The notes: generated by a model not told the origin, from the letters alone. A stretch of 64,000 nt of DNA from Lottiidibacillus patelloidae (GCF_002262935.1 NZ_NPIA01000006.1:124001-188000); one strand, 5' to 3'; counted from the stretch's first letter, positions 25,429 through 34,937 are shown. A program made the numbers and translations.

Positions 25429-26679
25429 TTAGGCAATGGTTGAATTCTGCAGCTTGCTCTTGTCTACTTGCTGTTCTTGAAATATGGGTAGAGATATATC
25501 GACTATCGTTCCTTGATTAATTTCGCTTGAAAACACGATTGAACCGTTATGTTCTTCAATAATTTTTCGAGTAATCATTAACCCTAGTCCTGTTCCTTTT
25601 TCTTTGGTTGTGTAAAAAGGTTCACCAAGGTGTGCAAGGCGTTCTTTCGGTATCCCAGGTCCATCATCAATGAACTTGAAATAGACATAATCCTCTTTAC
25701 TAGTAATTATGATTTGGATGTTTCCACCTAAAGGCATAACTTCGATTGCATTCTTGATAATGTTAATAAAAACTTGTTTTAGTTGGTTTTTCTCACATTC
25801 AAATAACGGTAAATTTTCATTGAAGTTTTTAATGAATTGTACATTATTCATATTTGCTTGGGAATCTAATAAGGTAATTACTTCTTCTAAAATAGCTATA
25901 CAATTGTGCATTTCATATTGGTACACTTCCGGTTTTGCTAGATACAAAAATTCATTGACAATCATGTTTATTCGTTCAATTTCTGTTAGGACAATCTCAC
26001 AATATTTTTCGTTATTAATATGACTAGCTTTTAATAATTGGACAAACCCTTTAATAGAGGCCATCGGATTACGAATTTCGTGTGCTACACCAGCGGCTAA
26101 CTGCCCGGCAATGGTGAGCTTTTCTGCTTTTAATAGTAAGTCTTCCATTTCTTTTCGCTTTGTAACATTGCGGAGCATTACTTGGCTAACGATTTCTTCT
26201 TTATATGTAATCGGTGTCGTAATCGTTTCAATATCAACTGATTTTCCATCATCTTTCATTAATTGCATCTCAGAAGTTTTTTTGGTATCTATATCTTTCG
26301 AAGGATGTGAAGAGGAGTGGGGTAGATGTAATTTTGGAATATCTATAAATGAGGCTACACTTTTCCCGATAACATCAGACTCTTGTTCAGAGAGCATTTC
26401 TGTTGCAGAATGGTTAGCATATATAATCCCGTCATTATTTTCGATTAAAATACCATCGGGAGATTTTTCAACTACTTGCCTGTAAAGACTTTCATTATTT
26501 TCTAATTCAATATAATAGGAGAGAAAGGATGCCATCGATTGAAAAAGTGCAATATCTTTATCAGAAAATGAATAAAGTTCAGTAGAAATTGCGCACAGTG
26601 TTCCGTACATTTCTCCATTTTTTAATCGGATAGGTGCACCTAAAAAGCTTTTTATATTTAGATTCACTGTTACATCCAT
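25429..26679 (-). CDS. Sensor histidine kinase, C-terminal part (GAF-end, PAS, HisKA, HATPase)
   Basis: 416 aa, no membrane segment. Residues about 1-65 are the end of a GAF domain (FLGAPIRLKNGEMYGTLCAI). A PAS domain (about 70-190), a HisKA helix with AAGVAHEIRNPMASIKGFV (phospho-acceptor His) and an HATPase domain with N, G1 (DDGPGIPKERL) and G2 (GTGLGLMI) boxes follow. Because it is in the same frame as the 26752 fragment, this is the downstream part of one gene interrupted by a single TGA. The ATG at 26679 may allow re-initiation. A cognate response regulator is not in the window. It resembles KinA-type sporulation or environmental kinases in layout. Confidence 0.85.
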   Translation of the reverse strand: MDVTVNLNIKSFLGAPIRLKNGEMYGTLCAISTELYSFSDKDIALFQSMASFLSYYIELENNESLYRQVVEKSPDGILIENNDGIIYANHSATEMLSEQESDVIGKSVASFIDIPKLHLPHSSSHPSKDIDTKKTSEMQLMKDDGKSVDIETITTPITYKEEIVSQVMLRNVTKRKEMEDLLLKAEKLTIAGQLAAGVAHEIRNPMASIKGFVQLLKASHINNEKYCEIVLTEIERINMIVNEFLYLAKPEVYQYEMHNCIAILEEVITLLDSQANMNNVQFIKNFNENLPLFECEKNQLKQVFINIIKNAIEVMPLGGNIQIIITSKEDYVYFKFIDDGPGIPKERLAHLGEPFYTTKEKGTGLGLMITRKIIEEHNGSIVFSSEINQGTIVDISLPIFQEQQVDKSKLQNSTIA

Positions 26680-26751
26680 TTGAGAAGTAATCGAATCCAG
26701 TGCCGTATTATTTATAATGACAGGGTCACGCCCTGCTTTTGCTATTAAGTG

Positions 26752-26961
26752 TCAGTAGGCATCGGTGAAAGGAAGTTCCGTCCCCGCATCAAATAAATGG
26801 TCTTTTCGATGAAAGGCGCTAAATATTAAACTAGTTACTTTATCATTGCTTGCGACACAAAATGTATTAACCCCGACAAATTGACTTATGACATGTAAGG
26901 TGTGATCTGCAGCAGCTTGTAAACTTTCATAAAATGGATGTTGCACTTTATCATTATTCAT
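26752..26961 (-). pseudogene. N-terminal GAF fragment of the same kinase, ended by in-frame TGA
   Basis: ATG 26961 with GGAGAG upstream; an in-frame TTG at 26979 is a longer alternative. It encodes the first half of a GAF domain (HTLHVISQFVGVNTFCVASN; DAGTELPFTDAY) and stops at TGA 26752-26754. Reading through gives HLIAKAGRDPVIINN and then the downstream ORF with no shift. Relatives usually have a Cys (or similar) here, so TGA in place of TGC/TGT is the simplest change. Confidence 0.8.
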
Positions 26962-27059
26962 TTTTCTATTACTCTCCAATTCGTAATTTTGTAGTTATTT
27001 CCAAATTATTTCCCTAACTATTTTCGCTAAGAAACGGTAAATTCCTTTCTGTAAATATA

Positions 27060-27089
27060 AAAAAAGTCCCAGAATTGAGACTTTTTCTA
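27060..27089 (-). terminator. Terminator of the ABC transporter operon
   Basis: AAAAAGTC-ccagaattga-GACTTTTTCT; T-run on both strands, just past the permease stop. Confidence 0.75.
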
Positions 27090-27098
27090 ATAATATTG

Positions 27099-28124
27099 TT
27101 AAATTTTCCGATGTTTCTTTAGTGCGAAGACATTCGCTAACATGAAGGTGAGGGAAAATCCTAGTAACACATAGACATTGTGGGCGATAACTTCCCAACC
27201 TGCACCGCGTATCATCACATCGCGCAGCGCTTCAGCACCGTATGTTAAAGGCATGATAACACTTAAGTTAGCTAACCAATCAGCAACGGTATCCATGTTA
27301 AAGAGTCCTGATAGAAATGCTTGCGGAACGATGACTAACGGAATGAATTGAATCATTTGTAGTTCATTACTAGCAAAAGACGATAATAACGTGCCTAGCG
27401 TTAAGGCAGTTAATGCTAGCAAAAGTGTTATTAATAGCACATAAAAAAACGACCCGACCATAATCATATCTAATACTTCAATGGAGAAAAAAGCGATTAA
27501 TGTTGCCTGAAGTAAAGTGAAAATACCGAATCCGCCAACATAGCCAAGAACGATTTCCCAACGGCGAAGTGGACTTGCTAGTAATCGTTCTAATGTGCCA
27601 CCCGTTCGTTCACGTAAGAAGGCTACCCCAGAAATTAAGAAAACGAAAAAGAAAACGAAAAAGCCTATTAACACAGGGCCAAAATTATCAAAAGCAGCCA
27701 TATCATCTGAACCGTGTAAATAGTGAATAGTAGGCTGGAACAATTGTTCTTTTTCCCCAGTGCGTTGCAACGCAGAATGAATAGCGAATAAAACCGTTTT
27801 ATTTGCTGCAGGGTCACTACCTTCTAGCGTGATCACTGGCGAATTTCCTTCTATTGTAATTATCGCGTCAACTTCTTGCGAGGTAATCGCCTTTTCTGCT
27901 TCTGTATTGCTCATTTCAGTCAGTGTAAGATCTTGCCCATCCAGAATCGTCAGCATCTGCGCCGGAACATCTACGATTGCAATATGCGGCGTATATTTTT
28001 CGCCATTAAAGACGAGAGACATAATCCATAAAATGAGCATTGGGGCGACGATCATTAACGCCAAGGTCCGCTTGTCATGAAAGAATTGTTTAATAATGCG
28101 AAATATTAATGCTTTCACCCTCAT
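27099..28124 (-). CDS. ABC-2 type transporter permease
   Basis: 341 aa. One N-terminal helix (LALMIVAPMLILWIMSLVF), a large extracytoplasmic domain (residues about 45-170), then five helices clustered at about 175-335 (VLIGFFVFFFVFLISGVAFL; GFGIFTLLQATLIAFFSIEV). This is the ABC2_membrane_3 / YhaP-DrrB layout of drug, Na+ or lipid exporters. It overlaps its ATPase gene by four bases, so the two are translated together. Substrate unknown. Confidence 0.88.
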   Translation of the reverse strand: MRVKALIFRIIKQFFHDKRTLALMIVAPMLILWIMSLVFNGEKYTPHIAIVDVPAQMLTILDGQDLTLTEMSNTEAEKAITSQEVDAIITIEGNSPVITLEGSDPAANKTVLFAIHSALQRTGEKEQLFQPTIHYLHGSDDMAAFDNFGPVLIGFFVFFFVFLISGVAFLRERTGGTLERLLASPLRRWEIVLGYVGGFGIFTLLQATLIAFFSIEVLDMIMVGSFFYVLLITLLLALTALTLGTLLSSFASNELQMIQFIPLVIVPQAFLSGLFNMDTVADWLANLSVIMPLTYGAEALRDVMIRGAGWEVIAHNVYVLLGFSLTFMLANVFALKKHRKI

Positions 28125-28846
28125 CCTCTAGCACCTCCAAACGTTAAAAAGGCTTCCTCAATTGTCGTGGCAGAAGTTTCATCTTTTAGTGCCTGCGGGC
28201 TACCAATGGCAATTAACTTACCATCGCGAAGCATCGCTAACTTATCACATTTTTCTGCCTCATCCATCACGTGTGTCGTTACAAGAATTGTTGTGCCATG
28301 TGCACGTATCGCATTCAAGGCTGCCCATATTTGTTGTCTTAATACTGGATCGATCCCAACGGTTGGTTCATCAAGAATGAGGACATCCGGTTCATGCAGT
28401 AGTGCGATAGCTAAGGAGAGCCTTCGTTTCATGCCGCCAGAATATTGATGTATATTTTTTCTTACATGGTCCGTTAAGTTTACGATTTCTAGGACTTTAG
28501 AGATGCGCTGTTTTAATTCCTTCCCTTTCAATCCGTAAATTTCTCCGAAGAATTTTAAGTTTTCTAATGCAGTTAATTCATTATATAGTGCATCAGATTG
28601 TGCCATATAACCTATGTTTTCCATCGTATTTAAATTAGGCATTTGTGAACTTAGTATCATAGTGCGCCCCGTAGTCGCATGTTCAATGCCAGCAATAATT
28701 TTTACGAGAGTCGTCTTTCCAGCCCCAGATGGGCCGAGAATACCAAAGATTTCTCCCTTGTTAACTGCTAGTTCAATAGTTGATAAGACTTCCTGTTTTC
28801 CGTACATTTTCCCAACATTCTCAACAGTAATAGCTAATTCAACCAA
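28121..28846 (-). CDS. ABC transporter ATP-binding protein
   Basis: 241 aa, TTG start with AGGTAGG upstream. Walker A GPSGAGKTT, signature YSGGMKRRLSLAIAL, Walker B VLILDEPTVGIDP and H-loop TTHVMDEAEKC are all present, so it should be active. It drives the permease at 27099 as a half-transporter pair (two of each per complex). The ABC-2 type suggests an exporter; without neighbours the cargo cannot be guessed. Confidence 0.92.
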   Translation of the reverse strand: MVELAITVENVGKMYGKQEVLSTIELAVNKGEIFGILGPSGAGKTTLVKIIAGIEHATTGRTMILSSQMPNLNTMENIGYMAQSDALYNELTALENLKFFGEIYGLKGKELKQRISKVLEIVNLTDHVRKNIHQYSGGMKRRLSLAIALLHEPDVLILDEPTVGIDPVLRQQIWAALNAIRAHGTTILVTTHVMDEAEKCDKLAMLRDGKLIAIGSPQALKDETSATTIEEAFLTFGGARG

Positions 28847-29011
28847 TTTTTACACCTACCTTAGATCTTCTTCTATTAAAAGCTTCTATTACGAGTATAC
28901 TTGAAAGATTTGGAATATATTATCCTTTTTTCTTAATTAACTCTAGTAAAGTGTCATGTTTTTATGGCAGATACATATAGTCAAGTAGAGCTATTAAAAA
29001 GGAGTGACGAT

Positions 29012-30325
29012 ATGGAAAGGCTAACGAGTGAGCAAAGCCAATTCAACGTTAAGTTTCGTAGATTAACTGATAGATTGGAACTGACGACGGTGTTTGCCGA
29101 TCGTTTTAATATTAATGTTGCCGTTTGTTATATGCGGCTAACAGGGATAAGTGACATTAGAAAGCATTTTGGTAATGAAATGATGAATAAAGTGTTACGA
29201 ATTATCGACACAAGACTTTATTGTAATTTAAGGGAAGTTGATACAATTCAACAGATTAGTGACTGCGATTTTATCGTATGCTTAACAAGCGTTACAGAAA
29301 AAGAGACAGAAGCCATTATTTTAAGAATAAAAGAGGCGGTCAGCAAAGAAATTAACATTCATGATTTTCAAGTAAGTTTAAGTACATATATAGGTATTGC
29401 TATGTATCCGTCGATTACAAAGAATAGAGAAAAATTAATTCATCATGCGAAGGTTGCAATGCATCACGCAAAAGAAAAAGGAGAAAACAGTGTTGTCGTT
29501 TATGAAAATCCTTCGTTGCAATCGCAAGAAATGATTTTAAAAACTGACTTAAAGTATGCGATAAAAAAAGGGGAACTGGAAGTTGTCTATCAACCACAGC
29601 TATGTGTAAAGCGTAGTCAGATAGTAGGTTTTGAAGCGTTAATACGTTGGCACCACTCAAAATATGGACTGATTAGCCCTGGTGACTTTATCACTTATGC
29701 CGAAAGTACTGGCTATATTAATAAGATGACGAAGTGGATGATGAAGCAAGTATGTGAAAGTATTGTGAAATTTGCATCCATGGAAAGTCAGCAACTATCA
29801 TTTTCCGTTAACATTTCGTTTAACCAATTGTTGAAGGAAAACTTCATGGATGAATTATTAGAAATTATTAACGCTCACGATATTCCTCCTGAGCAAATTT
29901 GCTTTGAAATTACGGAGAACATAAAATTATATTCATTAGAAGAAGTGGCAGAAAAAATACATTATTTGAAACGTGCGGGGATAAAATTAGCTATCGATGA
30001 CTTTGGGGAAGGTTACTTTTCCTTTTCAGACTTAGCGAAAATAGAAGCAGATGCCGTGAAGTTAAGTAAAAGTTTTATAGATCAGTATGAAAAAGAGAAT
30101 ATGAAAGTAATCCTAGTATCAATGGTAAAAATGATTCATAAGCTAGGCATGGAAGTTGTTGTCGAAGGTGTAGAAAAGAAAGAACAATTGCAACTTTTAA
30201 AAGAAATAAAGGCGAATTTAATTCAAGGCTACTATATAAGTAAACCGATGTCTTTTGCGATAACCAAAGAGACAATGCTTGAAAAGATGGAGAAGATGCA
30301 AGAAAAAGGAAAGCTCAGTTCCTAA
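29012..30325 (+). CDS. Degenerate-GGDEF plus EAL protein (c-di-GMP phosphodiesterase or receptor)
   Basis: 437 aa from ATG 29012, chosen because AAGGAG lies 8 bases upstream; an ORF start at 28964 has no ribosome site. GGDEF-like domain about 30-175 is degenerate: the GGDEF signature is replaced by ISDCDFIVCL, so no cyclase activity is expected. The EAL domain (about 185-430) keeps FEALIRWHHSKYGLISPGDF, ICFEITENI, KLAIDDFGEGYFSF (DDFGTGY with T to E), a Lys (VKLSKSFID) and VVVEGVE. Active-site residues for metal binding are mostly present, so hydrolysis is possible. No membrane segment. A terminator closes it at 30356. Confidence 0.85.
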   Translation: MERLTSEQSQFNVKFRRLTDRLELTTVFADRFNINVAVCYMRLTGISDIRKHFGNEMMNKVLRIIDTRLYCNLREVDTIQQISDCDFIVCLTSVTEKETEAIILRIKEAVSKEINIHDFQVSLSTYIGIAMYPSITKNREKLIHHAKVAMHHAKEKGENSVVVYENPSLQSQEMILKTDLKYAIKKGELEVVYQPQLCVKRSQIVGFEALIRWHHSKYGLISPGDFITYAESTGYINKMTKWMMKQVCESIVKFASMESQQLSFSVNISFNQLLKENFMDELLEIINAHDIPPEQICFEITENIKLYSLEEVAEKIHYLKRAGIKLAIDDFGEGYFSFSDLAKIEADAVKLSKSFIDQYEKENMKVILVSMVKMIHKLGMEVVVEGVEKKEQLQLLKEIKANLIQGYYISKPMSFAITKETMLEKMEKMQEKGKLSS

Positions 30326-30355
30326 AAAATGAAGAAAAAAAATGAAGAAAATTCG

Positions 30356-30388
30356 GGAAGGGCATCTGCTAAGGTGCCTTTTTTATAT
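30356..30388 (+). terminator. Terminator of the EAL gene
   Basis: AAGGGCATC-tgctaa-GGTGCCTTTTTTATA. The following 115 bases lead into the RND gene and show TATAAT near 30459. Confidence 0.75.
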
Positions 30389-30502
30389 TATAAAGAAAAG
30401 GAGAATGGAATATCTAGATAGAAATATGATTACGATGTAATGTATAGAGCAGAAGTATTATAATCTAATAAGAAAGTAGTACATAGGAGGATACAAAAAA
30501 TT

Positions 30503-33500
30503 ATGAAAGTCTTACATTTGTTATTGAACCGAAAAATTATTGTTGGCTTATTAATCTTGTTTATTTTATTGTTAGGTACTTTTGCCTCGCAAAAATTAGA
30601 AAAAGAATTAATGCCTGCTGTTACGTTTGATATGGCAATGGTAGAAATTTCTGCTGGAGATCTCCCTGCACTAGATGTAGAGAGTAAGATTACTAATCTC
30701 TTAGAACAAAAGATAAGTAGTATGAAGGGTGTGAAATCGTACCAGTCAACGAGTGCGATTGGTAGAAGTTCATTGACCGTACAGTTTGAGTCTGGTGAAG
30801 GGGAAGAAGGATTCAAGCAAATAGAAGCGGAAGTTGCCAAGCTAAACGCTGAAATAGAAGAAATAAAAGATGTGCAAGCGTATCAATTTGCAACAACTGC
30901 TCCACATGAAATGTTTATGGACTTGTCAAAAGGTAGTATGGAAGATATGACTAACTTTGCCAACCAGGTATTAAAGCCTCGCTTAGAAGCATTGCCAGAA
31001 GTGCGTGAAGTAGCTTATATGGGATTAGAGCAAAAAGAAATTATTATTACTTTTAATGAAGAAAAATTGCAGAAAAATAGCGTCGATCCAATGCAATTTA
31101 TCGCTGTTTTGCAACAAGCAAACGAAAACATTGCGATAGGTAAACTAGAGGGAGAAACGGATACAACGGTACGTTGGAAGTCAGAAATTACATCAATTAA
31201 TGAATTAGAAGAATTAGAATTATCGAACGCATTGGGAGAGTTAGTCAAGCTAAAAGACGTAGCGTCCGTAGAGACAGAAACAGCTGTGTACTCCTCCACT
31301 GCTTGGAAAGATGGCGAAAGTGAATTTATTTTCGTGCAAATTGGTCGTCCTGCATCTGTGACGACAATTGAAATGACTGAAGCGGTCCGAAAAGAAGTCG
31401 CTAAGATCCGAGAAGAAGGATTAATAGAAGGATTTCAGTTAAATGAAATGATGGCTCAAGCAGATTACGTAAAGGATTCCATTGAAGGAGTTTCCAATAA
31501 TGTGCTTTATGGGGGCTTACTTGCATTAGTTGTGTTATTTCTATTTTTACGAAATATCCGGGCAACGATTATTATCGGGCTTTCGATTCCGATTTCCATC
31601 TTACTGACATTCGCTACAATGGGTATGCTTGGCTACAGTTTTAATATGATTAGTTTGATTGCGCTCGGTCTAGGTATTGGGATGATGGTTGACTCGTCAA
31701 TTGTTATTTTAGAGTCCATCTACAAAAAGAAAGAGTTAGGATTTGCAAATCGTGAGGCTGTTCTACAAGGGACGAAAGAAGTTGCCACAGCGGTACTTGC
31801 ATCAATGCTAACGACGATCGTTGTTTTTTTACCAATCGGCTTATTAGGTGGAGAAGCTGGGAAGATAATGATCATTTTATCGGTGGTCGTCATTATTACG
31901 TTAGTAAGTTCAGTAATCGTCGCTTTCACGTTAATTCCTACAATGTCAGAGAAGTTTTTGAAAACGAAGGAGCGCAAGAGTGAAGAAGGCGGTCGTATTG
32001 TACGCAGTTATCGAAGATTTATTACGTGGATGGCTGGGAAGAAACGTCGTCGTATCGGAATTATTTCGTTATTTGCGCTAATCTTCTTTAGTTCATTTTT
32101 ACTATTAATGTTCGTCCCGAAAACAGTGATGCCTGATATGTATAATCGTCAAGCTGAAATATACATTACGCTTGAAAAAGGCACAACACCTGAAGCAGTT
32201 AATGCAATTGCTGAAGAAATCAATGAGCGAATGCAAAAGGTAACAGATGTCGATAGCAATATCGTTTATACGTTTGGAAATATTTTAGGTGTATTTATTA
32301 ATATGACACCGGCGGAAGATGCTACAGTAGAACAAAAAACGATTAATGAAAACATCATGCAGGAACTTCGGGAAATGGTAGATGCTCACCCAATTGAAGC
32401 TGTCGGTGGGATGGAAGCGTTTAATGGTGGTAGTTCGCCTGTTCAAATTGAAATTTCCGGAAGCGATTATGAAACATTAAAACAACTAACTAAAAAGTTA
32501 GAAAGCAAATTAAGTGAAGTTGAAGGGTTAACAGACATATCTTCAACCGTGGATAAAACAAAGACTGAACAACAAATTGTTGTATTACATGACAAGATAA
32601 AAGAAGATGGCTTGACGAAGGAACAGATTAAAACGCAAATCCAACAAGCGTTTACGAAAATGCCAGTAGGTAGCATTACGCTAGATTATCAAAATTTACC
32701 GATATATTTTATGTTCTCAGACGATGTTATTTCTTCCAAAAGTGAATTATTAAAAAAGGAATTTATAACGCCGATTGGCATTAGGAAAATTGGAGACTAT
32801 GTAAAACTAGAACCTTATGAAGCACCAGTTGAGATTGAGCACATTGACGGAAATCGAATTGTGAAAGTCGGGGCTCAATTAGATGGAAAAGATTTAGCGT
32901 CTGTAAACTTAGATGTGCAAAATGCTATTAAGGAGATTGATGTTCCTGCGGGTTATTTTATCTCTCTAGCAGGTGGTTTAGAAACACAAATGGAAAGAGT
33001 AAAAGAAATGGTTATGATCTTAGCGATCGCTATTTTCCTTGTATATGTCGTGATGGCTATTCAGTTTAATAGTATAAAACATCCATTTGTAATTATGTCT
33101 GTCATTCCGATGACGATTGTTGGAGTAATTATTGGTTTATTTATTACACAACAAGAATTAAGTGTCATGACAGGAATGGGCGTTGTCATGTTAATTGGTA
33201 TCGTCTTAAATAATGCAATCTTACTTATTGACCGCACAAAACAGTTACGTCAAGAAGGAAAGAAAGTACCTGAAGCATTACTTGAAGCTGGAATTAATCG
33301 AACACGTCCAATTTTTATGACAACTTTAACGACGGTGTTCGGAATGCTGCCACTTGCATTAGCGACTGGAAATGCAAGTAACTACCAAGCGCCAATGGCA
33401 ATTGCGATCATTGCCGGTTTATTATTCGCAACAATGATTACACTCATTTTAATTCCAGGAGTTTATATGCTTTTTGAAGATGTTGCAAACGGGACGAAGA

Positions 33501-33529
33501 AAATAAGACTTAAGAAAAAACAAGCATAA
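30503..33529 (+). CDS. RND-family efflux permease (AcrB/HAE1 type, SwrC-like)
   Basis: 1008 aa, full length. N-terminal helix (IIVGLLILFILLLGTFASQ), first large periplasmic-type loop (about 35-330), helices 2-6 with the conserved GLGIGMMVDSSIVILESIY (proton-relay Asp pair in TM4), second loop (about 530-820) and helices 8-12 (GVVMLIGIVLNNAILLIDRT). In Bacillus the paralog SwrC/YerP exports surfactin and other amphiphiles by H+ antiport, so a similar role is inferred. No membrane fusion or outer-membrane partner is adjacent, as expected in Gram-positives. RBS AGGAGG is 11 bases upstream. Confidence 0.9.
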   Translation: MKVLHLLLNRKIIVGLLILFILLLGTFASQKLEKELMPAVTFDMAMVEISAGDLPALDVESKITNLLEQKISSMKGVKSYQSTSAIGRSSLTVQFESGEGEEGFKQIEAEVAKLNAEIEEIKDVQAYQFATTAPHEMFMDLSKGSMEDMTNFANQVLKPRLEALPEVREVAYMGLEQKEIIITFNEEKLQKNSVDPMQFIAVLQQANENIAIGKLEGETDTTVRWKSEITSINELEELELSNALGELVKLKDVASVETETAVYSSTAWKDGESEFIFVQIGRPASVTTIEMTEAVRKEVAKIREEGLIEGFQLNEMMAQADYVKDSIEGVSNNVLYGGLLALVVLFLFLRNIRATIIIGLSIPISILLTFATMGMLGYSFNMISLIALGLGIGMMVDSSIVILESIYKKKELGFANREAVLQGTKEVATAVLASMLTTIVVFLPIGLLGGEAGKIMIILSVVVIITLVSSVIVAFTLIPTMSEKFLKTKERKSEEGGRIVRSYRRFITWMAGKKRRRIGIISLFALIFFSSFLLLMFVPKTVMPDMYNRQAEIYITLEKGTTPEAVNAIAEEINERMQKVTDVDSNIVYTFGNILGVFINMTPAEDATVEQKTINENIMQELREMVDAHPIEAVGGMEAFNGGSSPVQIEISGSDYETLKQLTKKLESKLSEVEGLTDISSTVDKTKTEQQIVVLHDKIKEDGLTKEQIKTQIQQAFTKMPVGSITLDYQNLPIYFMFSDDVISSKSELLKKEFITPIGIRKIGDYVKLEPYEAPVEIEHIDGNRIVKVGAQLDGKDLASVNLDVQNAIKEIDVPAGYFISLAGGLETQMERVKEMVMILAIAIFLVYVVMAIQFNSIKHPFVIMSVIPMTIVGVIIGLFITQQELSVMTGMGVVMLIGIVLNNAILLIDRTKQLRQEGKKVPEALLEAGINRTRPIFMTTLTTVFGMLPLALATGNASNYQAPMAIAIIAGLLFATMITLILIPGVYMLFEDVANGTKKIRLKKKQA

Positions 33530-33542
33530 AATACATGAAAAG

Positions 33543-33584
33543 TAAGGCGAGCAAATGAGGAATTTATTTGTCTCGCTTTTTTAT
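33543..33584 (+). terminator. Terminator of the RND gene
   Basis: AAGGCGAGcaaat..atttgtCTCGCTTTTTTATA: a long stem with a small loop and T-run. Confidence 0.75.
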
Positions 33585-33677
33585 ATGGTACAAACGTCCA
33601 ATCACTCGTGAAATCAGGGCATATAGTGACTGTATAAGGACGAAAAATTCCTTAAATGATTTATAGGAGTTGATATT

Positions 33678-33779
33678 ATGTCTGGCGGATTCGGATATGG
33701 CGGTGGCTTCGCGCTAATCGTTGTTTTATTTATCTTGTTAATTATTGTCGGTGCTGGCGGCTTTGTAAAAGGCTACTAA
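33678..33779 (+). CDS. YjcZ-family sporulation small protein
   Basis: 33 aa: MSGGFGYGGGFALIVVLFIL, then LIIVGAGGFVKGY. The glycine-rich head and LIVVLFILLIIVGA helix are the signature of the YjcZ/spore-coat-associated peptide family of Bacillus. AGGAGTTG lies 8 bases before ATG. Evidence that the host makes endospores. A strong terminator follows at once. Confidence 0.85.
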   Translation: MSGGFGYGGGFALIVVLFILLIIVGAGGFVKGY

Positions 33780-33783
33780 TAGA

Positions 33784-33817
33784 TAAAAAAACGCCCATAA
33801 ATTGTGGGCGTTTTTCC
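33784..33817. terminator. Bidirectional terminator
   Basis: AAAACGCCCA-taaat-TGTGGGCGTTTTTCC. Serves the YjcZ-type gene and the convergent 33818 gene. Confidence 0.85.
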
Positions 33818-34255
33818 TTATAATGGTTTCCAAATCATTAAGATGATAATAAAGACGTCAATTGTTGATGCTGTAATCATTAAAGGTTTCAATCCTTTTT
33901 TTATAGTCCAGTACGTTTCAGGAATTTCCTCGCTTTTTACTTCGCACACTACATTTAATGCGTTTTGTATTCCAGGTAAAATTTTAATTACATAAATGAG
34001 AACGGCGGCTAATAGTAAAACGATAGCTGTAATATACCAACCCTTAAGAAAAAGGTCAGTATTTAATGCTCCCATTCCTAAACCTGTTAGAAGTAACAAT
34101 ATAGAGCCGAATTTAGGATAGTTAGCTCCTTTTTGAATGAGACGTAAAGCAAGGGTTAATTCGCTTACTTTTTTAGGTAACGCAAGAATGAATGGGAAAA
34201 GAAACGTAGCTCCAATTCCTGCAATTGCAGATAAGATATGAATAGATAATAACAT
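33818..34255 (-). CDS. DUF2269-like membrane protein
   Basis: Four hydrophobic helices (MLLSIHILSAIAGIGATFLF; GSILLLLTGLGMGAL; WYITAIVLLLAAVLIYVIKI; MITASTIDVFIIILMIWKPL). The start shown (ATG 34255) has GGAGGG but 18 bases away; the open frame extends to TTG 34303, so the start is uncertain. The MLLSIHILSAI opening recalls the DUF2269 family of unknown function. Confidence 0.7.
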   Translation of the reverse strand: MLLSIHILSAIAGIGATFLFPFILALPKKVSELTLALRLIQKGANYPKFGSILLLLTGLGMGALNTDLFLKGWYITAIVLLLAAVLIYVIKILPGIQNALNVVCEVKSEEIPETYWTIKKGLKPLMITASTIDVFIIILMIWKPL

Positions 34256-34408
34256 TTTGTAAAGAATAATTATCCCTCCTAAAATAAAGTTGAGGAGATT
34301 CAAAAGAAGATTAAACTACTAATATTTATTAAACTGGCGTAGCGATTATACATAAAAATGCATGAAAATCTTTAAAAAGCACATTTTATTAATGGAGGTG
34401 CAAAGCTA

Positions 34409-34567
34409 ATGAATGAAAAGAAAAAAATTGAACATGATGAGGTTATGACCGATAAAGACCTCATTGTCGAAAAAGGAATGCCGCCACAAATTTTAGCAAG
34501 ACATGAAAATGACAGTAATCCAGATGCATATGACTTGCGTGATCCTCAACAATTAAACGCTGAATAA
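34409..34567 (+). CDS. Small acidic hypothetical protein, 52 aa
   Basis: ATG 34409 with TGGAGGTGC upstream. Charged, no signal or helix of membrane type (MNEKKKIEHDEVMTDKDLIV; RHENDSNPDAYDLRDPQQLN). Followed by terminator AAGGATG..CATCCTTCT (34573-34605). Family unknown. Confidence 0.65.
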   Translation: MNEKKKIEHDEVMTDKDLIVEKGMPPQILARHENDSNPDAYDLRDPQQLNAE

Positions 34568-34572
34568 TTTCG

Positions 34573-34610
34573 GAAGGATGTCACTTCATGATAAGTGTGC
34601 ATCCTTCTCT
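34573..34610 (+). terminator. Terminator of the 34409 gene
   Basis: GGAAGGATG, roughly 20-base loop, CATCCTTCTCTATT. Confidence 0.65.
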
Positions 34611-34734
34611 ATTATATTAGGTTAAATTTAAGATTTTTTTAATAATATTCTTAAGAATAATAGGGTTAAGACCTTTGTAACTAGTAATTTTACAAAAACT
34701 AGTATTTTGTCGAACGAAAGTTATAGAAAAATAG

Positions 34735-34763
34735 TAGACATGCTAGTAGCTATGTACTATAGT
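34735..34763 (+). promoter_or_regulatory. Sigma-A type promoter of the riboswitch operon
   Basis: TAGACA at 34735-34740, a 17-base spacer, TATAGT at 34758-34763. The transcript would begin near 34770, about 35 bases before the riboswitch aptamer. Confidence 0.65.
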
Positions 34764-34804
34764 ATAATTATTGGAAAAATAATACTACATAAGGAAAAAT
34801 TCCA

Positions 34805-34887
34805 AATCATCGAGAAAGGCAAAGCTAGAGAAATCTAGTGACGCAAAGCTATAGGGGCTTCACTGCCAGCCAGCTTTCGAAATGATT
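34805..34887 (+). promoter_or_regulatory. Cyclic di-GMP-I (GEMM) riboswitch aptamer
   Basis: Outer stem AATCAT (34805-34810) with ATGATT (34882-34887). Hallmarks in order: GGCAAAGC, a P2 stem CTAGA-GAAA-TCTAG with GNRA tetraloop, then the near-invariant GTGACGCAAAGC followed by TATAGGGGCT and GCCAGCCAGCT. All match the GEMM-I consensus that binds c-di-GMP. It sits in the 5' leader of the NATWS subtilase. Just downstream (34938-34974) is the hairpin GACTGTTGAC..GTCATTAGTC and eight T's, an expression-platform terminator, so binding probably switches elongation of the operon. Whether c-di-GMP turns the operon on or off cannot be read from the sequence. Confidence 0.9.
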
Positions 34888-34937
34888 AGGGTTTAATTAG
34901 TCTCCTAACTTCTAAGAAAAATTACATCATGCGCATG

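Noticed and set aside
26752-26754. TGA read as selenocysteine in the GAF-kinase gene
   Set aside because: A Cys-like position replaced by TGA is suggestive, but no SECIS-like hairpin or Sec gene is seen, and the position is not in a redox motif. A nonsense mutation or sequencing error is simpler.
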